Positions 50,004 through 59,220 of a DNA stretch of 64,000 nucleotides are shown piece after piece; the first letter of the stretch is position 1; every line of letters begins with the position of its first letter. Below the pieces are notes generated by a model, which saw only the letters and a list, made by a program, of their open reading frames with translations, was not told the DNA's origin and ran no database searches. Location of the stretch: positions 19,383-83,382 of the forward strand of contig JAEFAE010000006.1 in the NCBI GenBank assembly GCA_016291135.1. The letters are read 5' to 3'. The translations under genes and the position numbers were made by a program. The stretch is from Bacteroidales bacterium (lineage in GTDB: Bacteria > Bacteroidota > Bacteroidia > Bacteroidales > F082).

Positions 50004-50573
50004 GTGGCGGTGAAATCGCACCTACGCAAACGACTGCGGATCTACAACATCACAGCCTTCGTGGCTGTGATGTTGTTTTCGTGTGGCAACCCCACTTCGG
50101 TGATCCAGCAAATGGCTTCGGACGACACGCTCTCGGGCGTGGTCGCCTACGACGTCGTGTTCTATCGGAGCGACTCGGGCATCGTCCAGGTGGAGCTGAT
50201 GGCGCCGATGATGGTGCGTCACGGCAGTGACACGGGCTATCTGGAGTTCCCCAAGGGATTCCATGCCTCGATCTTCGACCGTCATCATCGTGCGGTGTCG
50301 GAGATCAGCGCCGACTATGGGGTCAACCGCAACGAGGAGAAGCTGGTGGAAGCCGCCGGAAATGTCGTGGTGGAGAACCATCAGCGCAGCCAGAAGCTGA
50401 TGTCGGACAAGCTGTATTGGTATCAAAACACCAAGATGCTCTATACGCGGTCCAAGGTACGGATCATCATGCCCGACAAGGACATCTCCGGCGACAGCCT
50501 GGTGTCGTCAGAGAACTTCGAGGAATATACGATTTACAACGGCCAGGCGACTTTTGAGGTGGAGGACGAGTGA
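50004..50573 (+). CDS. lptC: LptC-family LPS export protein
   Basis: A 189-residue protein, start GTG at 50004 (a second GTG at 50010 is possible). The N-terminal hydrophobic segment ends with LFSCGN, which looks like a lipobox. The LptC/OstA-like beta-jellyroll follows: GVVAYDVVFYRSDSGIVQVELMAPMM, YLEFPKGFHASIFD, VEAAGNVVVENHQRSQKLMSDKLYWY. LptC bridges the LptBFG exporter to LptA in moving LPS to the outer membrane. A lipid-anchored rather than membrane-helix-anchored form is common in Bacteroidetes. The stop overlaps the next ATG (TGATG). Confidence 0.8.
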   Translation: MAVKSHLRKRLRIYNITAFVAVMLFSCGNPTSVIQQMASDDTLSGVVAYDVVFYRSDSGIVQVELMAPMMVRHGSDTGYLEFPKGFHASIFDRHHRAVSEISADYGVNRNEEKLVEAAGNVVVENHQRSQKLMSDKLYWYQNTKMLYTRSKVRIIMPDKDISGDSLVSSENFEEYTIYNGQATFEVEDE

Positions 50574-51853
50574 TGAACGATTGGATTGTTGTGGTGGTCA
50601 CCTTGTTTTTCTCGGCCCTCTGTTCGGGGCTCGAGATCGCTTTCAACAGCACCAACCGGCTGCAGCTGGAAGTCGACTTGAAGAAAAACAAGTTCTCGGC
50701 CAAGATCATGAGCCTGTTCTTCAGGAACCAGTCGCGTTTCATCACCTCGCTACTGATTGGCAACAACATCGCCAACGTGATCTACGGCATCGCCATCGCC
50801 AGGTTGCTGAGGCCGGTGGCCCTGTGGATCCTGCCTGCCTCGCTCGAGGTGGCATTCATGATCCTGCTGGTCCAGTCGGTCATCTCCACCCTGATCGTGC
50901 TGGTGGTGGCCGAGTTCCTTCCCAAGATCCTCTTCCGCCTCAACCCCAACGGCATCCTGTCGTTCTTCGCGTTCCCGACGGTGTGCTGCTACTACCTGCT
51001 GTATCCGTTGACGCTCATCTATTCGGGCATCGCGGCCTTGATCATCCGGGTGTTTTTCGGCATGCGGATGGACCAGCAGCAATACCGCATCAGCACGGTG
51101 GACTTCGACGACTACATTTCGGAATACGCCGACCCCCAGGAGTCCGACGAAGACGTGCAGCAGGAGATCCAGCTGTTTCAGAACGCCATGGACTTCCGTT
51201 CGGTGAAGCTCCGTGAGTGTATGGCACCACGCAACGAGATCGAGCCCGTCAGGCTCACCGACGACCTTCATGCGCTCAAGGACCGTTTCGAGGAGACCAA
51301 GCACTCCAAGCTGATTGTCTATTCGGACAACATCGACAACATCGTGGGCTACATCCATCTCAACGACGTGGTGGAGGCATTGGCACACCATCGCGAGGTG
51401 ACCGCTTCGGACCTGGTGCGGAAGATCGGCTTTTTCCCGGAGACCTATACGGCCGACCGGCTCCTGAAGCACTTCATCCAGGAGCATCAGGGGGTGGCCG
51501 TGGTGGTCGACGAGTTTGGCGGAACGGCTGGCATCGTCACGATGGAGGATGTCATCGAGGAGATCTTCGGTGAGATCGAGGACGAGTACGACGAGGAGGA
51601 AGAAACCGAGAAGGTGGTGAAGGAAGACACCTATGTGTTCTCCGCCCGACTGGAGATCGACTACCTCAACGAGACCTACAAGCTCGACCTTCCGGTGTCG
51701 GACGATTACGAAACCCTGGCAGGCATGGTCCTCCACTATTACGAGAACATCCCCGAAACAGGGGAGGAACTGACCATAGGGAACTATCGGATCAAGGTGC
51801 TGAAGGCCACCGATATGAAACTGGAAGAGGTTGAGTTAAAGCGGATTAGCTGA
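50573..51853 (+). CDS. CNNM/CorC-HlyC family membrane protein
   Basis: Start ATG at 50573, overlapping the lptC stop; 426 residues. An N-terminal CNNM domain with four membrane segments begins VVTLFFSALCSGLEIAFNSTNR. A CBS pair follows (about residues 205-330: RECMAPRNEIEPV, GVAVVVDEFGGTAGIVTMEDVIEEIFG), then an acidic linker EDEYDEEEETEK and a C-terminal CorC/HlyC domain (FSARLEIDYLNETYKLDLP). Family members transport or sense divalent cations, mainly Mg2+/Co2+; GldE of gliding Bacteroidetes belongs to the same family, but nothing here proves that identity. Confidence 0.85.
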   Translation: MNDWIVVVVTLFFSALCSGLEIAFNSTNRLQLEVDLKKNKFSAKIMSLFFRNQSRFITSLLIGNNIANVIYGIAIARLLRPVALWILPASLEVAFMILLVQSVISTLIVLVVAEFLPKILFRLNPNGILSFFAFPTVCCYYLLYPLTLIYSGIAALIIRVFFGMRMDQQQYRISTVDFDDYISEYADPQESDEDVQQEIQLFQNAMDFRSVKLRECMAPRNEIEPVRLTDDLHALKDRFEETKHSKLIVYSDNIDNIVGYIHLNDVVEALAHHREVTASDLVRKIGFFPETYTADRLLKHFIQEHQGVAVVVDEFGGTAGIVTMEDVIEEIFGEIEDEYDEEEETEKVVKEDTYVFSARLEIDYLNETYKLDLPVSDDYETLAGMVLHYYENIPETGEELTIGNYRIKVLKATDMKLEEVELKRIS

Positions 51854-51902
51854 AAGAAATAATAAAGTTTGCCAATTTGGTCGGAGATTGAATTCAATTT
51901 AC

Positions 51903-51910
51903 TAAATTTG
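51903..51910 (+). promoter_or_regulatory. promoter of the PpiD/SurA-like isomerase gene
   Basis: TAAATTTG -7 box with a TTTG at 51876-51879, 23 bases upstream, as -33. Leader of about 45 bases. Confidence 0.6.
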
Positions 51911-51956
51911 CAGGCTCAAATTTTGAATATTTTATTGATAAAAGTAGATAAGCATT

Positions 51957-54080
51957 ATGGCAGCAATTGAAAAAATCAGAAAGCGCTCAGGATTGTTGAT
52001 TGCAATCATTGGTCTTGCCCTGTTGGCATTTGTCCTTCAAGATCTTTTCCAAAGCACCGGACGCCACCGCGAGTTCAACGTGGCCGTCGTGGATGGCGAG
52101 AAGATTCCCTACAAGGACTTTGAGGATCTGAGGACCAAGAACATGGAGAACATGCAGCGAAGCAATGGCAACAACCTTACTTCCGCGCAAACCTACAGCG
52201 TTTACAACAGCACGCTTGAGCAAATGATCAAAGACCATATCATGACCAAGGAGTATGATGCGCTTGGCATGAATGTCTCGTCAGAAGAACTTTACGACCA
52301 GTTTGTGGGCGAGGAGCCGCACCAGTGGGTGGTCCAGAACTTCAGCGACGGTAACGGCAACTTCAACCGTGAGATGGTGGAGAGCTATCTCCAGAACCTC
52401 GATAACTTCCCGGTGGAGACCCGCAACCAGTGGATCGACTTCGAGAACGCCATCAAGGAAAACCGTCTCGAGACCAAGTTCAACAACCTGGTGAAGGCCT
52501 CGTATTTCGTGCCCGCCAAGCTGGCCCAGAAATACTACGAGAACAAGAACGAAAAGGCTACGGCCGAGGTGATCGCCCTGCGTTATTCCACCATTCCGGA
52601 TTCGACCGTGGTGGTGACCGACCAGGACAAGAAGAATTTCTACGAGGAAAACAAGTACCGCTTCGAGACCGATGCGTCACGTGGTATCGAATACGTAGTG
52701 TTCGACATCAAGCCGTCGGCTGAGGACCGTCAGGACGCGCTCGAGTTCGTCGCCAACCTCAAGGAAGACTTCACCAACACCGACAACGTCGCCAGCTTCG
52801 TCAACGCCAACTCCGACGCCCGCTACGACAGCACTTGGATGGGTCGCAGCGATGTGCCTGCCGCCATCGAGAACGTGATCTTCGACAACGGCAACCAGCC
52901 TGGCTTTGTGTTTGGTCCTTACTTCGACAATGACGCCTACAACCTGGTGCGTATCGTCGACTTCCAGAACCGTGCCGACTCCCTGAAGGCCAGCCACATC
53001 CTCATCCCGTTTGCCGGTGCTTTCCGCAGCGAGGACACCATCACCACCAAGGAGCGTGCCCAAGCCATTGCCGACAGCCTCGCCAATGTGTTGAAGAAGA
53101 ACGTCAAGAAGCCTGAACTGTTTGCCGAGTTGGCTACCCAGTTCTCTTCCGACAAGGGTTCCGCCGAAAAGGGTGGCGACCTGGATTGGTTCACCGACGG
53201 CGTCATGGTGCCTACCTTCAACGAGTATGTGATGAACAACCCTGTGGGTCAGATCGGCGTGGTTGAGTCGCCTTTCGGCTTCCATGTCATCAAGGTGACG
53301 GGTAAGACCGAGATGCAGCCCAAGGCCCGCCTGGCCGTGTTGAAGCACGATGTGTCGTTCAGCACCAAGACCTACCAGGATGTGTTTGCCATCGCCAACA
53401 AGTTCGTCACCGAGAACCGCACCTACGACCAGTTCAACGCCGCTATCGAGGAGCAGGGTCTGACCAAGCGTAGCATGCCCAAGATGGGTGTGGCTACCTA
53501 CCAGATCACCGGTATCGACAACCCGCGTCAGATCGTCCGCTGGGCCTTCGACGACAAGACCAAGAAGGGCGATGTCTCTTCGATCTTCGAGATGGACGAC
53601 ATGTTTGTGGTGGCTGCCCTGACGGAAGTGGTTCCCGAAGGCTATGCCCCGCTCGAGATTGTCGCCGAACAGTCGAAGTATCAGATCCTCAACAAGAAGA
53701 AGGGTGAGATTGCCGTCGAGAAGATGAAGGCCTGTGGTACCGATTACGACCGCATGGTGAACGAACTCGGCGCCGAGAGAACCACCGTGACCGATGTGAA
53801 CCTCGAAGGCCGTGTGCTGAGCAACTACGGTGTCGAGTCCGACATCATCGGCACCATCCTCGGCATGAAGGAAGGTGAAGTGGCCGGTCCTGTGGCTGGC
53901 AACTCCAGCGCTTTCATCGTCAAGAACGTGAAGATCCAAGAGGCTCCCGCCACCACCGACTACAGCAACATCCTCCGCGAAAAGACTTCGCAATTCAACA
54001 ACCGCGTGTTGAACAACGGCGTGTACAATGCCTTGAGAAACACTGCCAAGATTGAAGACAACAGAGCCAACTTCTATTGA
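51957..54080 (+). CDS. PpiD/SurA-type periplasmic peptidyl-prolyl isomerase
   Basis: A 707-residue protein anchored by one N-terminal membrane helix (GLLIAIIGLALLAFVLQDLF, about residues 13-32). A SurA-N-like chaperone domain follows (VVDGEKIPYKDFEDL, LEQMIKDHIMTKEYDALG), then a parvulin domain from about residue 340 (SLKASHILIPF ... GSAEKGGDLDWF ... FGFHVIKVT). A long C-terminal region contains a second, degenerate rotamase-like part. The enzyme helps fold outer-membrane proteins. It lies after LptC and CorC genes but with its own promoter, and ends in a terminator. Length is typical for Bacteroidetes PpiD-like proteins. Confidence 0.88.
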   Translation: MAAIEKIRKRSGLLIAIIGLALLAFVLQDLFQSTGRHREFNVAVVDGEKIPYKDFEDLRTKNMENMQRSNGNNLTSAQTYSVYNSTLEQMIKDHIMTKEYDALGMNVSSEELYDQFVGEEPHQWVVQNFSDGNGNFNREMVESYLQNLDNFPVETRNQWIDFENAIKENRLETKFNNLVKASYFVPAKLAQKYYENKNEKATAEVIALRYSTIPDSTVVVTDQDKKNFYEENKYRFETDASRGIEYVVFDIKPSAEDRQDALEFVANLKEDFTNTDNVASFVNANSDARYDSTWMGRSDVPAAIENVIFDNGNQPGFVFGPYFDNDAYNLVRIVDFQNRADSLKASHILIPFAGAFRSEDTITTKERAQAIADSLANVLKKNVKKPELFAELATQFSSDKGSAEKGGDLDWFTDGVMVPTFNEYVMNNPVGQIGVVESPFGFHVIKVTGKTEMQPKARLAVLKHDVSFSTKTYQDVFAIANKFVTENRTYDQFNAAIEEQGLTKRSMPKMGVATYQITGIDNPRQIVRWAFDDKTKKGDVSSIFEMDDMFVVAALTEVVPEGYAPLEIVAEQSKYQILNKKKGEIAVEKMKACGTDYDRMVNELGAERTTVTDVNLEGRVLSNYGVESDIIGTILGMKEGEVAGPVAGNSSAFIVKNVKIQEAPATTDYSNILREKTSQFNNRVLNNGVYNALRNTAKIEDNRANFY

Positions 54081-54083
54081 TTG

Positions 54084-54110
54084 GAAGTCGGAAGACTGAA
54101 GTCGGAAGAC
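54084..54110. repeat. tandem 13-base direct repeat after the isomerase gene
   Basis: GAAGTCGGAAGAC occurs at 54084 and 54098 (period 14), directly before the terminator. Confidence 0.75.
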
Positions 54111-54114
54111 AGAA

Positions 54115-54144
54115 GAAGGGATGGCCTCGGCCATCCCTTCTTTG
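54115..54144 (+). terminator. Rho-independent terminator of isomerase gene
   Basis: GAAGGGATGG and CCATCCCTTC form a 10-bp stem (extendable by CC/GG) followed by TTTGTTTT. Confidence 0.8.
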
Positions 54145-54185
54145 TTTTGTGTGGTTGGTAACGTTCTGCTTTTGGCTTTCAACCA

Positions 54186-55790
54186 TCAGAAACCCATCCC
54201 GAACCAGTACCAGAACTGGTGTTCCATTTCCTTCCAGGTTTGTCGCGTGGTGGCGGCAAAGTCCTTGGTGTATTGGTTGAGCATCTTGGTGACTTCGTCT
54301 TTCTTGCCTTCGTTGAGGAGGGTCATCGCCTTTTTCTCGAGGGTAGGGATCTCTTCCAAGGCTTTCTCTTCGAAGCGGTTGGCGTTGCCCATCAGGACGG
54401 GTTTGGTGCGTCCCCACATCACGGTGGCGAGCTTGTTGGCACGGCGGTAGTCCCAGATCCAGGCCTCTTCGCGGTAGCGGAGCTGACCGCATTTGTCGAA
54501 GCCCTCGGGCAGGGTGGTGGAGCCGGAGAAGATCGGGATGCGTGGGCTCTGTCCTGGGTTGTCGCAAGCCATCCAGCAGATGGCGCCGATCTCGTCGGGC
54601 ACCCAGCTGCGGCATTGGATGATGTGATGGTAGCTGCTCCAGGCAACGGCCACGGTGCGTTGGAACTTCACGGTCTCGGGGGCCAGGAAGTTCAAGGTGT
54701 TCTGAAGGGTGCCGGTCATCCAGGGGTTGGCGATCGGGCTGATGACGGTGTCTTCCTTGACGCTGCCGTCGTCTTGGCGGCGTTTGGTCACCATCTTGAT
54801 GTTGCGGGTCATGTCCATGTCGGTGCCTTCGTAGGTGCTGCGGAAGAGCTCCATCACCTTGCGGACGTCGACGTTCTCGTCGGGTTTCACCGAGAAGGGC
54901 AGTTCGGGCATGTCGCGGTTGAGGTTTAGCGAGGGGGCCAGCTGGCTGAGGATGAAGAATTCGCGGTCGCTGTAGTTCTTGCCGCCTCCGTAGTCGGCGC
55001 GGAAGGCCTTCCAGAACACGAATTCGCCTTCGCCATCCCAGAGGCCGTATTTCTTGGCTACCTTCTCGCAGTTGTCGGAGCAGTAAAAGTCCTTGCTCTT
55101 GCGTTCGAGCTTGCCGATGCGGGCGATGTTGGCGCTGACGCCCACCTCGTCGTCGGGGACGCGCTTGGCCGCCCACACGCCGCCGATCTTGTCGGGGCCT
55201 TCGCCGAGGATCTCCATCTGCCAGACCTCGTTCTTGTCGGCGATGGTGATGCACTCGCCGCCGTCGCCGTAGCCGTAGTCCTTGACGAGCTGGCCGATGA
55301 GCTGGATGGCGTCGCGGGCGTTGTCGCAACGCATCAGGGCCACGCGCTCCAACTCTTCGATCAGGAACATGCCGTTCTTATTTACTAAGGTGTCGGGTCC
55401 TGAGAAGGTCGTCTCGCCGATGGCCAACTGCTTCTCGTTGAGGCAAGGGTAGGCCGTGTTGAGGTAGGCGTAGGTGTGTGCAACTTGGGGGATCTCGCCA
55501 GCGAGTTCCACCTTGCGGTTGTCGAAGGGGTCTTCGGTGTGCATGGTGCCTTTGTACACCTTGTGCATCTCGCCCTTCTCGTGGTCGGCGGCGGCTTCCC
55601 AACGCATCCAGGTGCGGTAGCGGCCGTCGCAGGTGTGCGAGGTGATGACGGAACCGTCGGTAGAGGCGTTCTTGCCCACCATGATGCTGGTGCAGCAGGC
55701 GCCTACATACATCTCGTGGTCCTCCTGGGCGTGGACGTTCATGCCGGCCAGCAGGAGGGCGGATAAGAGGAGTGATTTGAATTTGAACAT
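54186..55790 (-). CDS. C69-family dipeptidase
   Basis: A 534-residue exported peptidase. A signal peptide ends at VHAQ. The nucleophilic Cys lies in VGACCTSIMVGKNASTDGSV (Cys about 33), the pattern of the N-terminal-nucleophile PepD/C69 family, where a short segment is removed to free the cysteine. MRCDNARDAIQLIGQLV and GECITIADKNEVWQMEI are further family landmarks. It cleaves dipeptides, supplying amino acids to a peptide-fermenting cell. A minus-strand -7 box is located 39 bases upstream. Convergent with the isomerase gene. Confidence 0.88.
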   Translation of the reverse strand: MFKFKSLLLSALLLAGMNVHAQEDHEMYVGACCTSIMVGKNASTDGSVITSHTCDGRYRTWMRWEAAADHEKGEMHKVYKGTMHTEDPFDNRKVELAGEIPQVAHTYAYLNTAYPCLNEKQLAIGETTFSGPDTLVNKNGMFLIEELERVALMRCDNARDAIQLIGQLVKDYGYGDGGECITIADKNEVWQMEILGEGPDKIGGVWAAKRVPDDEVGVSANIARIGKLERKSKDFYCSDNCEKVAKKYGLWDGEGEFVFWKAFRADYGGGKNYSDREFFILSQLAPSLNLNRDMPELPFSVKPDENVDVRKVMELFRSTYEGTDMDMTRNIKMVTKRRQDDGSVKEDTVISPIANPWMTGTLQNTLNFLAPETVKFQRTVAVAWSSYHHIIQCRSWVPDEIGAICWMACDNPGQSPRIPIFSGSTTLPEGFDKCGQLRYREEAWIWDYRRANKLATVMWGRTKPVLMGNANRFEEKALEEIPTLEKKAMTLLNEGKKDEVTKMLNQYTKDFAATTRQTWKEMEHQFWYWFGMGF

Positions 55791-55828
55791 AATCGTCTTG
55801 GAATTAATGATTGTCCTTGTTTAGAATC

Positions 55829-55836
55829 CAAAAATA
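55829..55836 (-). promoter_or_regulatory. -7 box for C69 dipeptidase
   Basis: Minus-strand TATTTTTG, 39 bases upstream of the start. Confidence 0.5.
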
Positions 55837-55873
55837 AGAAAGATATCTTTTGGAAAGAACAAACACTTGAAGT

Positions 55874-55881
55874 ATTTTTGT
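55874..55881 (+). promoter_or_regulatory. -7 box for esterase gene
   Basis: TATTTTTG, 40 bases before the ATG at 55922. Confidence 0.5.
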
Positions 55882-55921
55882 ATGTCCATTTTTTAGTAAA
55901 CAATCCATTTAAGTTGGGATC

Positions 55922-57529
55922 ATGCCGATGAAACGTATTTGCCTTTGCCTGTTTTCGCTCCTGTTGGTCTCCTGTCTTTTCGGAAACAACCGTGAAGACA
56001 AGATTCGTTTTTTGAAACAAGTGGTTTTCCCAGTCATTGAAACCCCTGCGGTGTTTGAGGCTGCGATTGATGAGCGGGACTATCTTGTCTTTGTTGAGCA
56101 TAGCGACAGCCTCCTCATCGAGGGACATTACATGAAACTGACGGAAACCATGTCCGATACGCTTCCGTTTCGGCTGGAGGCCAGGGGACGTAACGCACGG
56201 CTTTACTATAATGGAAAGAAGGAGACTTTTCGTCCACGCATTCGGTCGTTGGACGAGCGGGTTGCCGACGGTTATGCGCGTCTAAGTGTGCTGGGGACCG
56301 CTTTCTTCACGATCCATGTCCATGAAGTTCCCGCGTTTCAGGATTTTGAAAACAACCGCTATCGGAAGAACCTGTTCGTGGTTGACGAGATCAGCGACCT
56401 CTGTTATGCCCATGTCCCGGGCTTCTGGTCGGAGTTGGGCGATGAGACCGATGCCTTGGACAAGGTTTTCCAGATGGGACGGGCGATCACAGAGACTCCT
56501 TTGGATCTTCACCTCGATTTGTTTTTGCCCCAAAACGACACGTTGGAGAAACATCCCTTGGTCATGCTGATTCACGGAGGCGCCTTCTATTTCGGGTCGA
56601 AAGACGACGTGTCGATCACGGGGTGGTGCCGTCATCTCGCTTCGCTGGGTTATGTGGCGGCTTCCATCGACTATCGGATCGGCTTCCTTCCTTCGAGGGC
56701 CAGCATCGGACGTGCGGGGTATCGTGCCGTGCAGGATGCCCATGCCGCCATGCGTTATTTGGTCGCGCATCAGGACGAATACCGCATCGATACTTCCATG
56801 ATTTTCGTGGGGGGCGCCAGTGCGGGTGCCATCACGGCATTGAACCTGGCTTTCATGACCAACGAAACCCGGCCGGATTACACCCATGGCGACTTTTTGC
56901 GTGAGGAGCTGGGCGACATTGACACCTGTGGCAATGACATCAAGGCCGACTTCCATCTCCATGGCGTCGTCGACATGTGGGGTGCCATGCCCGACACGGC
57001 TTTCCTGCGCGACCGGAACATCCCTATCATCGCTTTTCATGGCGATGCCGACAACATTGTTCCTTACGACCATGACTATCCCTTTGGTCTCGCCAGTCCG
57101 TTGAACACCCTGTTGGCAGATAGGATGTACGGATCGTCGTGTATCGTGGACCGTGCCCTTAAATTAGGCCATCAGGCGCACCTGGTCACTTTCTCGGGAT
57201 ACAAGCACTCGCCGCACGTAGATCCTGGGACCAAGACATTGAACGACAATTTCTACGTCATTCAGGAAATGATGTCGGATTTCTTCCATGACATTGTGGT
57301 GCCTGACAGCCTCGAAGTCGTTGAGGTAAAGGAAAATGCCTGCTATTCCGTGGAGCCGGCCCCCTTGGCGGTCCGTTGGCAGGTGGAGGGAGGCGTCATC
57401 TTGTCTTCCAAGGGCAACAACGTTCGGGTGGCGTGGATCCACAATGCGCCGGAACGCTCCATCACGGTCTCTGCCGTCATGCCCTACGGTGTTGGGCTTA
57501 CCGATACTTTCTATGAGACGGATGATTAA
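55922..57529 (+). CDS. alpha/beta-hydrolase esterase lipoprotein with C-terminal Ig/PKD-like domain
   Basis: A 535-residue protein with a lipobox LLVSC (the alternative ATG at 55928 changes two residues). A 160-residue N-terminal region of unknown fold precedes the hydrolase. The hydrolase has oxyanion motif VMLIHGGAFYFGSK (about residue 217), nucleophile in FVGGASAGAITAL (Ser about 299), Asp in AFHGDADNIVPYD and His in GYKHSPHVD. Family: carboxylesterase/feruloyl-esterase-like. The last 60 residues (AVRWQVEGGVILSSKGNNVRV) resemble a PKD-like fold. It may deacylate glycans or small esters at the cell surface; substrate unknown. Confidence 0.75.
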   Translation: MPMKRICLCLFSLLLVSCLFGNNREDKIRFLKQVVFPVIETPAVFEAAIDERDYLVFVEHSDSLLIEGHYMKLTETMSDTLPFRLEARGRNARLYYNGKKETFRPRIRSLDERVADGYARLSVLGTAFFTIHVHEVPAFQDFENNRYRKNLFVVDEISDLCYAHVPGFWSELGDETDALDKVFQMGRAITETPLDLHLDLFLPQNDTLEKHPLVMLIHGGAFYFGSKDDVSITGWCRHLASLGYVAASIDYRIGFLPSRASIGRAGYRAVQDAHAAMRYLVAHQDEYRIDTSMIFVGGASAGAITALNLAFMTNETRPDYTHGDFLREELGDIDTCGNDIKADFHLHGVVDMWGAMPDTAFLRDRNIPIIAFHGDADNIVPYDHDYPFGLASPLNTLLADRMYGSSCIVDRALKLGHQAHLVTFSGYKHSPHVDPGTKTLNDNFYVIQEMMSDFFHDIVVPDSLEVVEVKENACYSVEPAPLAVRWQVEGGVILSSKGNNVRVAWIHNAPERSITVSAVMPYGVGLTDTFYETDD

Positions 57530-57591
57530 GGAGGGCGCTTTTCATGCGTTGTTTTTTCTGATAAAAGGACCTGTATATCCGAAAATAATCG

Positions 57592-57599
57592 TATCTTTG
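57592..57599 (+). promoter_or_regulatory. -7 box for tryptophanase transcript
   Basis: TATCTTTG with a long, about 170-base leader before tnaA that contains a 19-codon ORF. Confidence 0.5.
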
Positions 57600-57621
57600 A
57601 GCGATTTTTGAATGCGTCCCC

Positions 57622-57681
57622 ATGTTTGTAACGATCGGGAAAGCGATTTACCTCAACGTCAAGGAGCGTGACCGTTTCTGA
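57622..57681 (+). CDS. possible 19-residue leader peptide upstream of tnaA
   Basis: An ATG-started ORF encoding MFVTIGKAIYLNVKERDRF, entirely within the tnaA leader, followed by GCTTGGAACAAGGCTTTTT, a weak stem with a T run. The layout recalls the TnaC leader of E. coli, but there is no Trp codon and no TnaC-like ending, so the match is positional only. It may be chance. Confidence 0.3.
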   Translation: MFVTIGKAIYLNVKERDRF

Positions 57682-57770
57682 GCACCTGCTTGGAACAAGG
57701 CTTTTTATCGTTTTTCATCCTGGAAGAAAATCGTTAAATCGTTGAATTTTAAATCTTTAAATCATATATT

Positions 57771-59147
57771 ATGGAATTACCATTTGCAGAAGCGTGGAAA
57801 ATCAAGATGGTTGAACCCATCCGCAAATCCACCCGCGAACAACGCGAAAAGTGGCTCGAGGAAGCCCACCAGAACATCTTCATGCTGAAGAGCGACTATG
57901 TGTACATCGACCTGCTGACCGACTCCGGCACCGGCGCCATGAGCGACCGGCAGTGGAGTGCGATGATGATGGGCGACGAGAGCTACGGCGGCGCCCGCAG
58001 CTTCTACCACATGAAAGACACCATCACGGAGCTCACGGGCTTCAACTACGTCATCCCGACCCACCAGGGCCGCGCCGCCGAGAACGTGCTGTTCTCCTAC
58101 CTCGTGAAGCCGGGTATGGTGGTTCCGGGCAACGCCCATTTCGACACCACCAAGGGCCACATCGAGAGCCGCAAGGCCTTCGCCATCGACGTCACCGTCG
58201 CCGAGGCCTACGACACCCAGCTCGAGGTGCCTTTCAAGGGCAATGTCGATCTCGCCAAGCTGGAGAAGGTGCTGCAAGAGAACAAGGGCAATGTGCCGTT
58301 CATGGTCCTTACCGTCACCAACAACACCGTCGGTGGCCAGCCGGTGAGCATGAAGAACATCCGCGAGACCTGCGAGCTCTGCCACAAGTATGGCGTGCCG
58401 GTCAACGTGGACAGCGCCCGTTTCATCGAGAACGCCTACTTCATCAAGACCCGCGAGGAAGGCTACGCCGACAAGTCGCTGCGTGAGATTGCCCGCGAGA
58501 TGTTCAGCTACGCCGACTCCATGACGATGTCGGCCAAGAAGGACGGTCTGGTCAACATGGGCGGTTTCATCGCCACCAACAAGCAGGAGTGGTACGAAGG
58601 CGCCAAGCTGTTCTGCATCCCCTTCGAGGGCTTCCTGACCTACGGCGGTATGAACGGCCGCGACATGGACGCCTTGGCCGTCGGTCTGAAAGAGAACATC
58701 GAGTTCGAGATGGTCGAGACCCGTATCAAACAGGTGCAGTACCTGGCCGACAAGCTCGACCAGTACGGCATTCCTTACCAGCGTCCTGCCGGTGGCCATG
58801 CCATCTTCGTCGATGCCGACAAGGTGCTGACCAACATCCCGAAGGAAGAGTTCCCGGCCCAGACCTTGACCTGCGAGCTCTATCTCGAAGCCGGCATCCG
58901 CGCCTGCGAGATCGGCTACGTGTTGGCCGACCGCGACCCGGTCACCCGTGAGAACCGCTTCGGTGGCAACGACTTCGTGCGTCTGTGCATCCCGCGCCGT
59001 GTGTACACCAACAACCACATGGACGTGATCGCCGCCGCCCTGAAGAACGTGTATGACCGCCGCCACGAGATCAAACGTGGTCTGGAGATCACCTGGGAGG
59101 CCGAGCTGATGCGTCACTTCACCTGCCAGTTCAAGCGTTTGGGATGA
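57771..59147 (+). CDS. tnaA: tryptophanase
   Basis: A 458-residue PLP beta-eliminating lyase making indole, pyruvate and ammonia from tryptophan. The sequence follows Bacteroides tryptophanase closely: DLLTDSGTGAMSDRQW, IPTHQGRAAENVLFSYLV, HFDTTKGHIESR, VDSARFIENAYFIK, and the PLP lysine in MTMSAKKDGLVNMGG (about residue 255). At the substrate-specificity position it has GIRACEIG rather than the Glu-Arg-Gly of tyrosine phenol-lyase, which favours tryptophanase. Single gene with a long leader and a strong terminator. No TnaB-type permease is adjacent. Confidence 0.92.
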   Translation: MELPFAEAWKIKMVEPIRKSTREQREKWLEEAHQNIFMLKSDYVYIDLLTDSGTGAMSDRQWSAMMMGDESYGGARSFYHMKDTITELTGFNYVIPTHQGRAAENVLFSYLVKPGMVVPGNAHFDTTKGHIESRKAFAIDVTVAEAYDTQLEVPFKGNVDLAKLEKVLQENKGNVPFMVLTVTNNTVGGQPVSMKNIRETCELCHKYGVPVNVDSARFIENAYFIKTREEGYADKSLREIAREMFSYADSMTMSAKKDGLVNMGGFIATNKQEWYEGAKLFCIPFEGFLTYGGMNGRDMDALAVGLKENIEFEMVETRIKQVQYLADKLDQYGIPYQRPAGGHAIFVDADKVLTNIPKEEFPAQTLTCELYLEAGIRACEIGYVLADRDPVTRENRFGGNDFVRLCIPRRVYTNNHMDVIAAALKNVYDRRHEIKRGLEITWEAELMRHFTCQFKRLG

Positions 59148-59171
59148 TTTTCCCGATCACGCTGTTGAAAT

Positions 59172-59206
59172 GTAGAGACGTTTTTCGGAACGTCTCTACT
59201 TTTTTT
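59172..59206 (+). terminator. Rho-independent terminator of tnaA
   Basis: GTAGAGACG and CGTCTCTAC (9-bp perfect stem, 10-base loop) followed by seven Ts. Confidence 0.85.
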
Positions 59207-59208
59207 GT

Positions 59209-59216
59209 TATCTTTG
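59209..59216 (+). promoter_or_regulatory. -7 box for MntP-like gene, possibly leaderless
   Basis: TATCTTTG directly after the tnaA terminator. Only four bases separate it from the ATG at 59221. Confidence 0.55.
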
Positions 59217-59220
59217 CGCC

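Noticed and set aside
57771-59147. Tyrosine phenol-lyase as identity
   Set aside because: The MSDRQW and MMMGDE stretches resemble that enzyme, but the HFDTTKGH motif and EIG at the specificity position match Bacteroides tryptophanase.
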